NCBI GenBank assembly: GCA_027475525.1
Contig: JAMWFC010000037.1
Location: forward strand, 1,121,419 to 1,185,418
Length of the DNA: 64,000 nt
Reading direction: 5' to 3'
Origin: Macrolepiota albuminosa
Taxonomy: Eukaryota; Basidiomycota; Agaricomycetes; Agaricales; Agaricaceae
Every line of letters begins with the position of its first letter. Within the stretch, counting starts at the first letter, position 1. The notes beneath the pieces are model-generated. The model was not told the origin of the DNA. It made no database searches and was given only the letters and a program-made list of their open reading frames with translations. A program made the position numbers and the translations under genes. This document shows, piece by piece, positions 32,932 through 44,582 of this stretch.

Positions 32932-35582
32932 CTGCTGATGAAGTGTCCGGGTTCCCCGCAGAGGAGGCAGGTGCCCTTCCGGCGTCGCTATTTCTGAACA
33001 TCTTCAGGAACATTGATCCAGGGGCGGTCGGGGTCCCTGACTCGGTTTGCACGAAGAGCTTCCTCTTCGTTGTCTTCGGGGTGTTCGTCGGCTGGGACGT
33101 CGGGGTCGTCGGGGTCTCCGGGGAGGGGGTTGGGGATATCGTTGATGTCAGCTGCGTTGAGGGCGGCTGGTGGTCGTGGTGCCGGGGCGCGGGGCGGTCC
33201 AGGGGGTCCTCATTCTGGGGTCGGACGCGTGGTGGGGTCTTGTGGCACCTGGCTAGGGACTCCTGAGTGATTAGCTTTTCAAGAAGTTCCTCCCGGAGGG
33301 GCCCACTGGCCTCGAGAGCCGGAGTACTTGTTGCGATCTTCCCAGTACCTCTGGTCGATCTGGGTCACCAGTGCCTTGTAGCCGTTGTATGTTGCCTGCT
33401 TGGGTGCGAGGCGGAGGACGTCCTTGATTTGCTGAGGGAGTGCTCGCCGGAGGGCGAACCGGAGGGCGTTGTAGTTCCAGCCCGTCTCATAGGCCTCCTT
33501 CTCGAATCGGACGATGAAGGTGGCAAAGCGCTCCTCGGATCTCATTCGGAGGTTGAAGAGGTTTTCCTCGGCTTCCGCAACAGTGTCGAAGATGCCGAAG
33601 CGGCCGGAGAATTCCTGCACAAAGGCCGCCCACTGGGATAGTACGGGGTTGTTGGGGTCGAACCGGAGGAGGGCCGTGTAGTGATCGAAGGCCAGTCCCT
33701 GCAAGTACGAGGCGGTGAATGCGACGCGGGATCCTTCGAGCTGAAACGTGACGGGTTTGGCTTGAAACATGTTGAGGCACTGCATCAGGAAGGTTCGCCA
33801 CTTCCGGGGGTCACGTCCGTGGAAGGGTTCGGGCTTTTGTATGTCGAGCTTACCTTCTTGGGCGAGGGCGTCCCGGGTATCGTCCTGCAGGTTCGGTGGG
33901 CACGGGGGGGGAGCGGCGTGGTAGTAATAGTAGTAGTGGTTCCCTCCTCCCTGCTAAGATGGGAAGGCGCCGGCGGTGGCGCCCCATCCCCCAGAAGGTC
34001 CTCCGTCTGGCGGGCCTCCTCCGGGGGGCTGGCCGTGCCCCCCGGGCGGGGGTCCAGGGGCCCATTGGGGGTTGGGGGGCTCCCGTGGGGGCGGCGGGGG
34101 GCCGTCGGGTCCGAGGGGGTGGGCAGCGAGAGGAGGTCGTCCCGGGGGGGAGGGGGTGGATGGGGGCCCTGTCCGGGATGTTGGGGGAGTGGACCGTAAG
34201 GGGGTCGAGGGGGTCCCGGTTCGGGGCCATGCGAGGGTCGGGGGGGCCCGTGGTCGGGGAAGGCCCGGGGGGGTCCTGGCCCGAAGGGGGGCCGAGGCGG
34301 GGCTGGTTGTGGCCGGGTGTCGTCCTGGGGTCCCAGGGGTCCTTTGCAGCCTCGGAGGGGCGTAGGTCCAGGTGGGGTGGGCGTTTGCGGTTAAATTCAG
34401 GGGCGGTAGCGGGAGGGGGGTCCCGGGTTCTGGGGTTTGTCAATGTACAAGAGGGTGTCGTCTGAGGTGTCGTCGCCCTCGGGTCGGGGTTTACCTCCCA
34501 GAGGCAGGGGGTTGCCTTCGGCCGCCTGTGCCCACGTGTTGAAGGTGCCGGGCACTGAGTAGGCTCGGAGGCGGGCGGAGAGTCCGACGGTGTGGGCGGC
34601 GAGTTGGTCGAAGAGGCCCCCAGTCGGGTTTAGGGACCGCAGGGTGGCAGAGGCGGCGTTGAGCTCCTCCTGCCGCCGTTGGTCTCGTGGCGGGGAGTTC
34701 CCTCGGGTACCTGAGCGGGGCTTGTCCCTCTGGACATGGAACAAGCGGGCCGGATCCAGGGGGTCCTCGAAGCGGCGGGGGTTGGGGCTGGTGTGGATTT
34801 TGTCTATCAGGCTCTGGAGTTTGTCCCGGAGCGTCGGGTCCACTTGCAGCGTTCTTTTGGTGTTGTCAGGGAGGGTCCCTTTTAGGAATTGGTCGTAGAA
34901 GCAGAGGAGGCAGTTGGCCCATTCTTTCAGCGTGCCCCGGAGGTCGTGGTTGCTGAGGGTGACCAAGAGGGCGCGCGTGCGTCGGGCGAACTCCTCTGGG
35001 GAGGTGCAGAGCACACGCAGCACTTCGTCTCGCTGTCGGAGGTAATCCTCCATTCGTCGCTCCAGAGGGGAGGTCAGAGGGTGGGCTGGCGGGGCCGCCA
35101 TGGGACGTGGCCGATTCTGGAGCAGTTTCAGAGTTTCTGTATTCGAGGGGGGTGGTTGGGGTTGGGCGGCCTGCGGCCAGGGTGCGAATGGCCCTCTGCT
35201 GGCAGGAGGTAGAGTGGCTCCCCACGGGGTTTCGGGGAGTCCCCCGGGTACCATCCTGTAGGTGCCAGAGTTGACGGGAGGGTTGGCGTACATCCTCCCC
35301 ACGGGGTTTCGGGGAGTCCCCCGGGTACCATTCTGTAGGTGCCAGAGTTGACGGGAGGGTTGGCGTACATCCGCCAGTCCGGAAGGTGCAGGAGCTGGCT
35401 GGCCGAGGGGCCGTAGGCTCCATTCAGGTTGGGGCCCAGAATCGGGGTGCGGGGTAGATTTTGGGGATCGGGGGTGGGTATATGGGTTGGGGGGTACTGT
35501 GGCTATATTGTTCAGGTAGTGGGCGACCGTAGGCATCGGTTTGGTAGCCCACGGGATAGTAGACGGGGGTGTACATGGACAT
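32838..35582 (-). pseudogene. gag: Element B Gag, frameshifted
   Basis: The start ATG at 35582 gives a Tyr-rich N-terminus (M-S-M-Y-T-P-V-Y-Y) that matches element C. The frame shifts near 35430, again near 34400 and again near 33900. Readable blocks are LERRMEDYLRQRDEVLR (about 35050), a Pro-rich linker, a poly-Tyr run (NHYYYYY, about 33930), and the capsid block GRDPRKWRTFLMQCLN to LVTQIDQRYWEDRNKY (33810-33300). A CCHC zinc knuckle C-L-L-C-G-E-P-G-H-F-I-S-S-C lies near 32930-32970, and the frame ends at TAG 32838. Gag would form the particle and bind RNA. Several indels make it non-functional as assembled. Confidence 0.8.
35218..35371. repeat. 77-bp tandem duplication in element B gag, one mismatch
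   Basis: 35218-35294 and 35295-35371 differ at one position (CCATCCTG/CCATTCTG). Confidence 0.9.
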
Positions 35583-35601
35583 CGAGAACGGGGTAAGGGG
35601 G

Positions 35602-35614
35602 AGTCTTGATATTA
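35602..35614 (-). promoter_or_regulatory. Element B self-complementary primer-binding site
   Basis: In element sense TAATATCAAGACT follows the 5' LTR without a gap. Its first twelve usable bases are complementary to AGTCTTGATATT inside the LTR (plus-strand AATATCAAGACT at 35995-36006). This is the arrangement of Tf1/sushi elements, in which the folded 5' end of the RNA primes its own cDNA. No TGG typical of a tRNA-primed site is present. Confidence 0.8.
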
Positions 35615-36473
35615 TGTCAGGTTCCGCTGACGACGGGGGCCTCCGGGGGCGAGCCGGTCCTTACTAGGCGGACTCGAAGTCTACGGAGAGTCTCCGGGTG
35701 AGTTCCGGAGTTTTAAGTAGGGTGTGGGGTGGCTATGGAGCGCTGGAGTTCGTAGGAAGAGGTGGAGCGGGATCCCAGGCTAAGTCCGGAATATGGGGCA
35801 GGGGTGGGCGGAGCCTTGCTAGGGCGGAGGGGTGATCGGAAAAAGAGACTGAGACCGGGAGACTGAGACTGAAACCAGGAAACTAAGTTAAAATTGAAGT
35901 GAGACTTTTAGTGAGCCGAGAGACTTGAGAGAGTAAAGCAGATAGATTGAGACAAGTAGGAAATAGACAAGAGAGTATAGAGACGAGTTATAGCAATATC
36001 AAGACTACCGTAACGTACTACGAGCTGCGGGTTAAGTACCAGGTGCCGGCTGAGCTCCGGCCCCCTGGGTAAGGTCCGTACCCCCTTCCATGTGGTGCGT
36101 CCCGTGCGGCGTATTGTCCGGGTGTCAGTCCTCTGCGGTCGTGTAGTCCCGGGGGGCGTAGATGGGTTGCGGTGTATTGCCCGGGTTCGGGAGTGGCGCC
36201 GGGAGGGCGGCGTCAAGTGGGGGGCGGCCTCCGGCATGATCGATCGAGGCTTGGGGCGGCGTCCGGGGCACGTGGCGTGTTGGCGGGGCTTCGGGCCTTA
36301 TCCGGAGGTTGAGCATCGGGTTGGGCCAGGTCGGCCCTGGTCGGGGTGGCATTGGATCTAGTCGGTCTTGTCCCGATGTGTTCCGGAGGTGCACTAGGGG
36401 GTTGGGTCTCAAAGGAGGGGTTCCAGGCAGGACTTACTGGGGGTTCGGGGTGGCGTAGGCGTGGCTCGTGACA
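35615..36473 (-). repeat. Element B 5' LTR
   Basis: 859 bp, TGTCAGG...TGACA in plus orientation, followed by TSD CCTGC. If the self-priming word marks the RNA start, U3 would be about 36007-36473 and R-U5 about 35615-36006. Confidence 0.95.
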
Positions 36474-36478
36474 CCTGC

Positions 36479-36738
36479 ACTAATAAAATTAGACCATGGA
36501 TTAACGGAAGATGGAATACTCACAATCCTTCTCAAAGCATTATTGAAAACGTGATGAGGAGTTATGCAGATTGGAACGATGTGAGTTACTGTAATACAGC
36601 AAGCCGTCCAGCTGTACGATGCACCAGAATACAAATAAGTGAATGCTTCATCTCATAAACACGCCATATTAATCAACCTCAATCTTCATTTCAACTGAAC
36701 AGCCATTGTTCATTGTTACAAGTACAACTACAAGCCAA
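36479..36738. other. Host-side spacer between element B and the non-LTR element
   Basis: AT-rich, no recognisable gene or motif. It was contiguous with 24564 before B inserted and with 44186 before the non-LTR element inserted. Confidence 0.6.
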
Positions 36739-37292
36739 ACGTGAAATCATATGAGGGGGGCCCCTTGATCTCATACCACCATGTGCACCACTGACAATGG
36801 TTGCAGCGTCCGCGCCTGACCCGCCGGATCGCATTTATCAATGAACCAACCTCTGACAGAGGCCCTGCCTCAGCAGGCTGATCACAACATGGGCCCCCCC
36901 AGACCCGTCAGCCAACTAAACGCAAACCTATAGAGGGCCAAACCCCAACCGGGCATGTTGAACTTTCATGATGCATTCCTCTAGGAGATAACCCCCCAAA
37001 ACCAACATACCGACCCTGACCGGGAACGCCCACCCTGGAAACACCTGCATATACCAGAAAACACATGCGCGACTGGGTATTTGAAATCTGGAGCAAGCCA
37101 GGGCATGAGACCGTGATTCTCCTGAATACCACGTAACAAATACCAACAACATCTCCAGACTAACACACCTATGTCGACCCCCCCCCAGACGACGCTAGGA
37201 AAAGGCTTCAGGAAGCTAGCCCTGAAAAGCAAGCCGGAGTAAGGCGTCACGAAAAGAAGAAGAGGAACAAGACAATTGCCCCCTCCTCAAGT

Positions 37293-38723
37293 ATGGAGGA
37301 ACTGGACGTTGGGCTTGACGGATCCCTCCTATCCACAAACCCAGCCACCCCAAACCTGACTGGACAGTCCGTTCCCGACCCTGGTGACATGATGGACTGG
37401 ATTCACAATGGTAAGGGGGATACAACCATGGTAGACCACTCCACCCCCCCTCCTCAATCCCCGAACTCACAAATGGTCAACCCCCCTCTCCAGTCTATAC
37501 AGCCAGACAACTACGCCAGAGGCCAGGACCCAGCATGGGTACCAAAGGGACCTAAATCCACTAACCCCTGCGAAGCAGACGAGCCGGAGTCTAGCCCACC
37601 CTCCACACAGACTCGTGCCCAATCATATAGTACAGCCCCTGCCAACCAGACCGCAAGATCCACACCTAGACTCCCAGCCAGCCTGACCCGAACAGCGACA
37701 CCTATCGGGGGATTCCCCGAGATACACCTGTCCACCCCTCCATGGTACAATCTGCGTCCAGAACAGAGATCCCACTTCGATCAATATCCGGACCCAAAAT
37801 TCTGGGTCCGCAGCTGGCAAGGCAGCAAGATGGACGACCTGGTCGTGACTAGTGAAAATCTCAAGGAGTTGATCCTGAAGATGACTGGAGAGAGGGCTAA
37901 ATTATCTTCCCCCCAACAGGAGAAACCCCTTGCGTCATCAGCCAGGTATGAGCGGCAGAAGCCGCCCTTCCATTTCCTTGTCTCCGGACTATCCGAACGA
38001 GCTTTCGAGATTGTGTCCAACAACAGCATCATTTCAACACCGGAACTCTCGGCCTTCTTCCTGCCATACATCCCCTCTATCCCAAGATTCCTCTGCACGA
38101 TTGAGGGCTTCACGCTCAGCGTTAAGGATGACATCACCATCCGTGAATCCGAAGAAGAAGTCACATGCATAGTAACGGACTCTCTTTTATCCAATGACGC
38201 CTTCATCGCATCCCTAAAGAGTAAGCTCACAGGCGACGACACCTCACAACACGACCTAGGACCAGCGACATCTATTATATCCGCTATAGAAATCCACTAC
38301 TCGAAACCTGAGGTCTTGGCTAACCCTCCGAAAAAACAGTTCGTACGCAAATCTTTGTGGAACCTGTACTTCCGCCAGCACCCAAACATTACATGGCCAA
38401 GCTACTTCTTCCTACTACAAAGCCTGCGTAACATCACCTTCGCAGATATGGACTATGGAAGCGCTACCTTAGTTGTGGAGGAACGTTGCCTGCATTGTTT
38501 CAAATGCAAAGGGGCGGACCACAAAGATTTCAACTGCCCGTACTCCTCACTCGAAGGCTGGTTGGCAAATAAGGATAGAACACTCGAAGAAACCGCCGAG
38601 TTCGCACATTCAAGTAGATTTACAAGTGAGCAGAGAGGTTGTCGTGGCTACTTCAGAGGCGGTAACAGAGGATCCGGAGGTAGATTCCAAGGCCGCACAG
38701 ATAATGGTTATGAACGTCGGTAG
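37293..38723 (+). CDS. Non-LTR element ORF1 protein
   Basis: 476 residues, uninterrupted. The N-terminal 150 residues are Pro/Ser/Thr-rich and likely disordered. The middle region (about 190-370) has hydrophobic blocks such as FLVSGLSERAFEIVSNN, consistent with an RNA-binding fold. A CCHC zinc knuckle C-F-K-C-K-G-A-D-H-K-D-F-N-C is at 38496-38537, followed by an Arg/Gly-rich tail. ORF1 proteins coat the element RNA as a ribonucleoprotein. The frame is open without ATG back to about 37160, and 37293 is its first ATG. A short overlapping upstream frame starts at ATG 37171. Confidence 0.88.
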   Translation: MEELDVGLDGSLLSTNPATPNLTGQSVPDPGDMMDWIHNGKGDTTMVDHSTPPPQSPNSQMVNPPLQSIQPDNYARGQDPAWVPKGPKSTNPCEADEPESSPPSTQTRAQSYSTAPANQTARSTPRLPASLTRTATPIGGFPEIHLSTPPWYNLRPEQRSHFDQYPDPKFWVRSWQGSKMDDLVVTSENLKELILKMTGERAKLSSPQQEKPLASSARYERQKPPFHFLVSGLSERAFEIVSNNSIISTPELSAFFLPYIPSIPRFLCTIEGFTLSVKDDITIRESEEEVTCIVTDSLLSNDAFIASLKSKLTGDDTSQHDLGPATSIISAIEIHYSKPEVLANPPKKQFVRKSLWNLYFRQHPNITWPSYFFLLQSLRNITFADMDYGSATLVVEERCLHCFKCKGADHKDFNCPYSSLEGWLANKDRTLEETAEFAHSSRFTSEQRGCRGYFRGGNRGSGGRFQGRTDNGYERR

Positions 38724-38961
38724 TATTATGTAGCGCACCCCCTGCAACCCTATAAGATACAAAAATCGTATCCTCACTCCGAACCTGTAAACTAAGATGA
38801 ATTTACTGCGCCCATGGGCGACAGGTAATTTTAGCTAGGCTCCCCGACTGAGCTGGGAAATGCCCGGACGGCATCGTATTCACGAGGGTAGTGCTGTTGG
38901 CAGCAGCCCTGCCTAAGTCTCCGGTTACCCGGCGACATTACCCAAACCCAATCCTGAAACA
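38724..38961 (+). other. Spacer between ORF1 and ORF2 of the non-LTR element
   Basis: About 240 bp without a long frame. It is GC-rich around 38830-38935 with several short complementary words; an RNA structure helping ORF2 translation is possible but not shown. Confidence 0.5.
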
Positions 38962-41900
38962 ATGAATACTTTTACACAATACCTGGATGACAACTTCGGC
39001 AATGGTTCCCTCCCCGCCCAGGCAGGAGAGGCCTATGGGAATACCATCAACCAGGGCCCCGATGACAGCCTGGGAGGGATCGGTGATGGAGCGCGGCTGA
39101 CTCAGACACAGTTTCAGATAGTTGGTAACGACATCTACACTGAAAATACGGGTCAAAACAGGGGGTCGCCCCCCCCCTGACTACAAAACAGGTCGGCAGA
39201 AATAGGAAAGGTGCATTGACCTTTGCCTCTTTAAACATAAAAGGTGGTGGATCACAGACAACACGACAAAAGTGGTACTGCATGTGTCAGATAATGAGAG
39301 AAAATGACATAGATGTCCTAACCCTACAGGAAACCCACCTAGATGAGGAGAGAACAAAGGAACTGAACCTTCTCTTCGATAGGCAACTACTCTTCATATC
39401 TAGTATAGACCCAGATAAACCTAATGCAAAGGGTGTAGCCTTCGTATTGAACAAGAAAAGTGTTAAATGGGCCGAGACTCGACATAGGGTCCTAGAGCCC
39501 GGAAGAGCTCTAATAATCAAGATACCGTGGTATGACGCTACCACAATAAGTGTACTAAATGTCTATGCCCCAAACAATCCCAGAAGCAACGAAACCTTCT
39601 GGAGAAACCAGAAAGCCCACTGGAACATAAGGCCCCTCATGCTGGAACCTAGCATTATCCTGGGAGACACAAACATAGTAGAAGAAGCAATCGACTGCCT
39701 ACCTGCACACACCGATCCCCCCAGAAGCGTTAATGCTCTCCTCGCACTTAAGTCATGCTTCGACCTCGCAGATGGCTGGCGCAGAGAAAATCCTGTAACG
39801 CTGGACTTCACATTCCAAATGCAAAACAGGCCCATACAATCCCGTATAGATCGCATATATGTAAAGGAAGACCTCATACCATTCAGTTGGAACTGGAAAA
39901 TCAAAAGAACAGCCGTCAATACAGATCATGCAATGACCCAGATGACGCTCATACACCCAAGGCTACCTCACATAGGTAAGGGTAGATATGCAATGCCAGC
40001 CCTGCTAACGAAAGATGCCAAACAAATGAAAGTTATCACAGAACTAGGACGGAAGCACCAAGCAAACCTCAAGCTATCTGTCCAGGAGCGACGACCGGAC
40101 TTTAACCTGCAAACCTTGCACAAAGCTTTCAAAACATGGGTAATGGAAAAAGTCCGCCGTTACTCAAAAGCCCTAAAGCCAAAAATCCTAAAAGAAAAAT
40201 TAGCGCCCTGGCAAGTGATAGACTGAAAACTCTGAACAATGCAAGTCTAGACGAGGATGTAAAACAGCAAGAGGCTGCGGTAATTGATGAAAGAATAAGA
40301 AATCTGGAGATGGTAAGATTTGCAAGAGCCAGGGATACAGTAGCGGCAGGCTGTTACGTACATGGAGAAACAATATCCAAACTGTGGATAAATATGAACA
40401 AAGACCATGCACCAAAGGAAGTAATAGCAGCACTAAGACGTCCCTTCCCCCTTAATGACAAACTTGAGAGGAAATCGAACAAAATGGCAGAGATTGCACG
40501 ACAACACCATGAGAACCTCCAAAAAGACAACCTTCCAAGAAATGACACCACATACAAGACACAAACAAAGAGAGTACTTTCACACATAAAAAGCCACATC
40601 TCACCAACACAGAAACAAGATCTAGTGGAAAAGGTGACTAGAAAAGAAGTCCAAGAGGCCATGCACACACTGAAATGCAGCAAAGCAGCAGGCCTTGATG
40701 GAATCCTACATGAACTGTGGCTGTCCCTGGAATTAGCGCCTGATGACTCACAGGAAGAGGAAAACGTGGGCTTTGATAGTGCAGAGGCCCTTACAATAGT
40801 CTTCAATGACATACAGGAATATGGTATGGCACCGGGCACCGACTTAAGGCTGGCTATGCCCTCTCTACAAAAAGGGAGACAAAACTGACATTGGAAATTA
40901 TAGACCTATAACCGTTCTAAATACAGACTACAAGATCTTTACTAAAGTGCTTACAACTAGATTAAGTAGGGTAGCACAAGACATTATACACACCGACCAG
41001 GCAGGCTTTATGGCAAAAAGAAAAATAGAGGATCAAACTAAACTGGCCCAATTAACTATAAAATGGTGCAGCAGAACTGAAACCAATGGCATGATAGTAT
41101 GCCTGGACCAAGAAAAAGCTTACGACCGGATACTGCACCCCTTTCTTTGGGCCTCCCTAAAGAAATTTGGTATTCCAAAAGACTTTATAAAAACGGTAAA
41201 AGCCCTATACGTAGATGCGCATACAAAAGTCATACTAAATGGAGAGGTCAGCAATACTTTCAAAGTAATGAGGGGTGTCAGACAGGGAGACCCCTTGTCA
41301 TGCATGCTTTTCAACCTAGCAATCGAGTCCCTTGCCCAGATGATCCGAGACTCAAACCTAAAAGGTATCAACATTGGAGAAGACATCGAAAGGCTGATTG
41401 TAACCCTCTTTGCAGATGACATGACCGTCTACCTTGGAAAAGATGATAGTTTCCAAGACCTAAAGAGCACACTTAAAGGCTGGTGTAAAGCCTCAGGTGC
41501 GAAGTTTAATATACCAAAAACAGTAATAGTCCCTGTGGGTTCGATTGAACACAGAAGAGCAATACAAATAACCAGAAAATCAAATACAGACGACAATACT
41601 ATCCCAGATAACATTAAAATCGTAGATGAAGGGGAGGCAACACGTCTATTAGGAGCCTTTATAGGTAACAACATCGAACACACGAGCGTGTGGACGCCTA
41701 CAGTAGAAGCAATAGAAAAGGACCTCAAGAGATGGGGCAAGAGCAACCCAACCCTAGAAGGCAGACGCCTAATAATAGGGATGGTAGTCGGTGGCAGGTC
41801 GCAGTACCGAACGTGAGTACAGGGCATGCCAAAACATATAGAGGATCTCCTGATAAAGATGTCGAGGAAGTTTTTATGGGAGACAGAAAAACCACCCATG

Positions 41901-43976
41901 ATAGGCCTAAACACCCTACGCCTTCCCTTTGAACAAGGAGGTCAGAAGGTACTAGACATCAAAATAAGAAATGAAGCCATAGAACTTATGAAAACTCAAC
42001 AGTACCTAAAACTAGATGGTGAGAGACCAAAGTGGGCGTACATAGCCGACAAGCTAGTAAGTAGTAAGATTGCGAAAAAACCCACAGGAGAGATAACCCC
42101 TACCCTCAACATATTCCTACAGGACACCACGGTGGATACAAGAATGAGCGAAGTAGGCCTACCAACATCCCTGAGAAGGATGATAAAGACAGCCAAGAAA
42201 TATAAGGTTGCCTTTGCCCCCCTAATAGTCAGCCAAGAGGTAAAAGAATCAATGCCCATGTGGCTACACAGAGGTATAAAAAAGGATAAAAGAATCCTGA
42301 TAAACTCGGAGTCAATGATATGCCTGCGTGACGTACACAAAATTCGGACAGTGGGAGACATGATAAGGTTTGGGGAGTCCCTGACCTCCACCACAAAGGA
42401 CCATAAGGCAAGGAGAAACTGCGCCTGCCAGGTATGCAGGGACCTGAGAAGCAGAGGCTGCACAAACCCACATAAGTGCAGCCTCTCCGCGAGACAACAT
42501 ATCAGTAAGCTGGAGGAAAAGTGGGACCTGTACGCACCTCAAGAGACGAGGACTCTCGGCGAAGAGGAGTTGCAATGGACCCAGAACTGCATCGGGAAGC
42601 TCTTCAGTCTGAACATTGAGATGACAACCCCGCTGAGCAATGGCTTCCGTGTATTTACAGATCAAACTGACGAACATATCGGTCTCATAAATTACAAAAG
42701 GGCCCCAGAAAACACACCCTCCTTCATAACAATCTATACAGATGGTTCGTGCATAAGAAATGAGAGGGGAGGAGCTGCGGCAGGAGCGGGGGTTTGGTTT
42801 GGCCACGGCGATGCCAGAAATAGGGCCATCAAACTCCCCTACTACATAACACAAACCAACAACACCGGGGAAACAATCGCCATATTAGAGGCAGCGAGGT
42901 CAGTGCCGAAAACACAGTCAATCATCATAAAGAGTGATTCACAGCTGGTAATAGACAGCTTGACAACCCTACTGGCGAAACGAGAAGATGAAGGATGGAT
43001 TGGTGCTGCCAACAAAGATATTCTACGCCCCCTTATAGCAGTGCTTTGTGAACAGACGGGATTAACAATACTAGAAAAAGTTAAGGGGCATTCAGGAGTA
43101 ACAGGAAATGAGGAAGCTGACTGTCTAGCTAATCAGGGCGCCCAGAAAAATATGCAAGACGATGTTGACCTCAGAATCCCTAGAGGTTACAATGTGACCA
43201 GGGCCAAACTGGCAAAGGCGACCCAGGCACTGCTATATAAAGGCATACTCGAAATACAGCCAGCCCCGGACAGAAGAGGGACACAGGCAAACTTAAACGA
43301 AATTAGATGGGCCATAAAGGAAACCACAGGCCTCATGCCTACAAACAGTGTAATATGGAAATCGATCCGAAGCAGAGCACTCTCGAAAGAAATAAGAAAT
43401 TTCCTATGGAAGACCATACATAACTTGTACAAGATAGGAAAGTACTGGAACAATATACAAGGCTTTGAAGAGAGGGCTGCATGTCCCGCTTGTCGGACTG
43501 AAGAATCTATGAGCCATATCCTCACGGAGTGTAGAGTGTCAGGACAAGAACATGTTTGGGGTTTCGTTGAAGCTTGTATGGCTAAGAGAAATATACAATT
43601 CTCCAAACCTTCCCTGGGTGAAATACTGGGATGCGCCATTGCAGGCGAAGAGAGAGACCAAGGAAAATACAGATTCCATGCCATCGTAATATCGGAAGCC
43701 GCCTACACTATATGGAAAGCTAGGTGTGAATGGAGGATATCAAGGAATGCAAGCCCAGGACAGACTTTAACAAAAACCGAGATGGTACTAAGAATGAGAG
43801 TCGCGCTGGAGAGAAAAATAAAGCTGGATTGCTTAGCGACAGACGCGGAGAGATTCGGTAAGAAAGCGACTAAACCCAAGGTGGTAAAAGGAACGTGGAA
43901 GAATCTCATTCCAGCTAATACATCACCTCTCAGGTCGTGGAGAAAGATTACCGCGGTTTTAGTGGGTATTGGTTAA
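38962..43976 (+). pseudogene. Non-LTR element ORF2: endonuclease, reverse transcriptase, RNase H
   Basis: The polyprotein probably starts at ATG 38962 and shifts frame in the C9 run at 39169-39177. The APE endonuclease (39216 on) shows TFASLNIKG, LQETH, ILGDTN, SRIDRIY and NTDHAM. A second shift occurs in the A-run near 40195 and a third near 40855. RT has VCLDQEKAYDRI, RGVRQGDPLS and the F-A-D-D catalytic motif (about 41412). The TGA at 41814 stands where relatives have Arg before VQGMPK. A Cys-rich block follows (CACQVC...CTNPHKC). RNase H has TIYTDGS, ETIAILEA, IKSDSQLVID and GHSGVTGNEEAD. A C-terminal CX2CX8HX4C finger (about 43492) precedes the end LVGIG-TAA. Three shifts and one stop make it inactive as assembled, but two of the shifts are at homopolymers. 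Confidence 0.9.
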
Positions 43977-44139
43977 AGGTACGCTCCGAGTCCCACACGC
44001 CGTGCATAAATGCATTTCCGTCGGGGTGGCTCCAAATGACCTAGGTGTACTTTCCGTTCAACGAGCGGGTATCCCGCACATGTCCTGACCAATAGAGGCT
44101 GACAACGATGCGCTGTCTATTGGCCCAATGCGACACCAC

Positions 44140-44140
<1 letters not shown>

Positions 44141-44170
<30 letters not shown>
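44141..44170 (+). other. Non-LTR element poly(A) tail
   Basis: About 30 A residues after ACCACC, directly before the downstream TSD copy. Confidence 0.95.
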
Positions 44171-44172
<2 letters not shown>

Positions 44173-44185
44173 GTGAAATCATATG

Positions 44186-44582
44186 GATCATATTCAAGAT
44201 GCGATATCGTACCCAGGTATAAGTAGGTATCGGTATGTAGGTATCCTCGTTTATTTAGTCTTCAGATCAATGTACATTTATTTCGGTTTGGGAGGGACGT
44301 GAGAATGACATCGCAAGAGGTCACGGGTCAAGGGTCAAGGTCGAAATGTTCAGACCTAGAAAAAACAGAAAGAAAAGCGAAGACTCGCCGTCTCCGTATA
44401 TCCCAATTCCTATCTATATTCATCCATCGTTCTCCATTCTAGGACCCCTCGCCGACGACATCCTCGTCTCTTCATAGATCCACACATCCATACCCTTCCT
44501 TCCCCTGCTCCCCTCTACTCCTGTCCCACTGTCCCACCGTCTCACCGCCCCTCCCCACCACCCAAGCCCAGAGTCATCGCAG
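44186..44582 (-). other. 3' flank of the WD40 gene
   Basis: No separate gene. Presumably the 3' untranslated region and terminator of the minus-strand WD40 gene. Confidence 0.5.

Larger units (their letters stand above)
24565..36473 (-). mobile_element. Element B: chromovirus with tandem protease domains and an antisense gene
   Basis: Minus-strand insertion bounded by 859-bp LTRs (24565-25423 and 35615-36473; TG...CA) with TSD CCTGC at 24560-24564 and 36474-36478. Reading in element sense: 5' LTR (right), gag, two retropepsin domains, RT, RNase H, integrase, chromodomain, then a four-exon gene on the opposite strand, a nested solo LTR of family C, the polypurine tract and the 3' LTR (left). 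It is very GC-rich compared with the host flanks. It has two 77-bp junction duplications and one N gap. It is related to element C along its whole length. Confidence 0.95.
36754..44170 (+). mobile_element. Near full-length non-LTR retrotransposon (APE-type with RNase H, Tad-like)
   Basis: About 7.4 kb, flanked by a 15-bp TSD ACGTGAAATCATATG (36739-36753 and 44171-44185) and ending in about 30 A residues (44141-44170). It has a 5' UTR of about 540 bp, ORF1 with a zinc knuckle, ORF2 with endonuclease, RT and RNase H, and a 3' UTR of about 160 bp. The truncated copy at 15872-16440 belongs to the same family. The long TSD, A tail and mild damage indicate a rather recent insertion. Confidence 0.95.

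Noticed and set aside
35602..35614. tRNA-primed site behind the B and C LTRs
   Set aside because: There is no TGG at the start and the full-length complementarity to the LTR itself is a better explanation.
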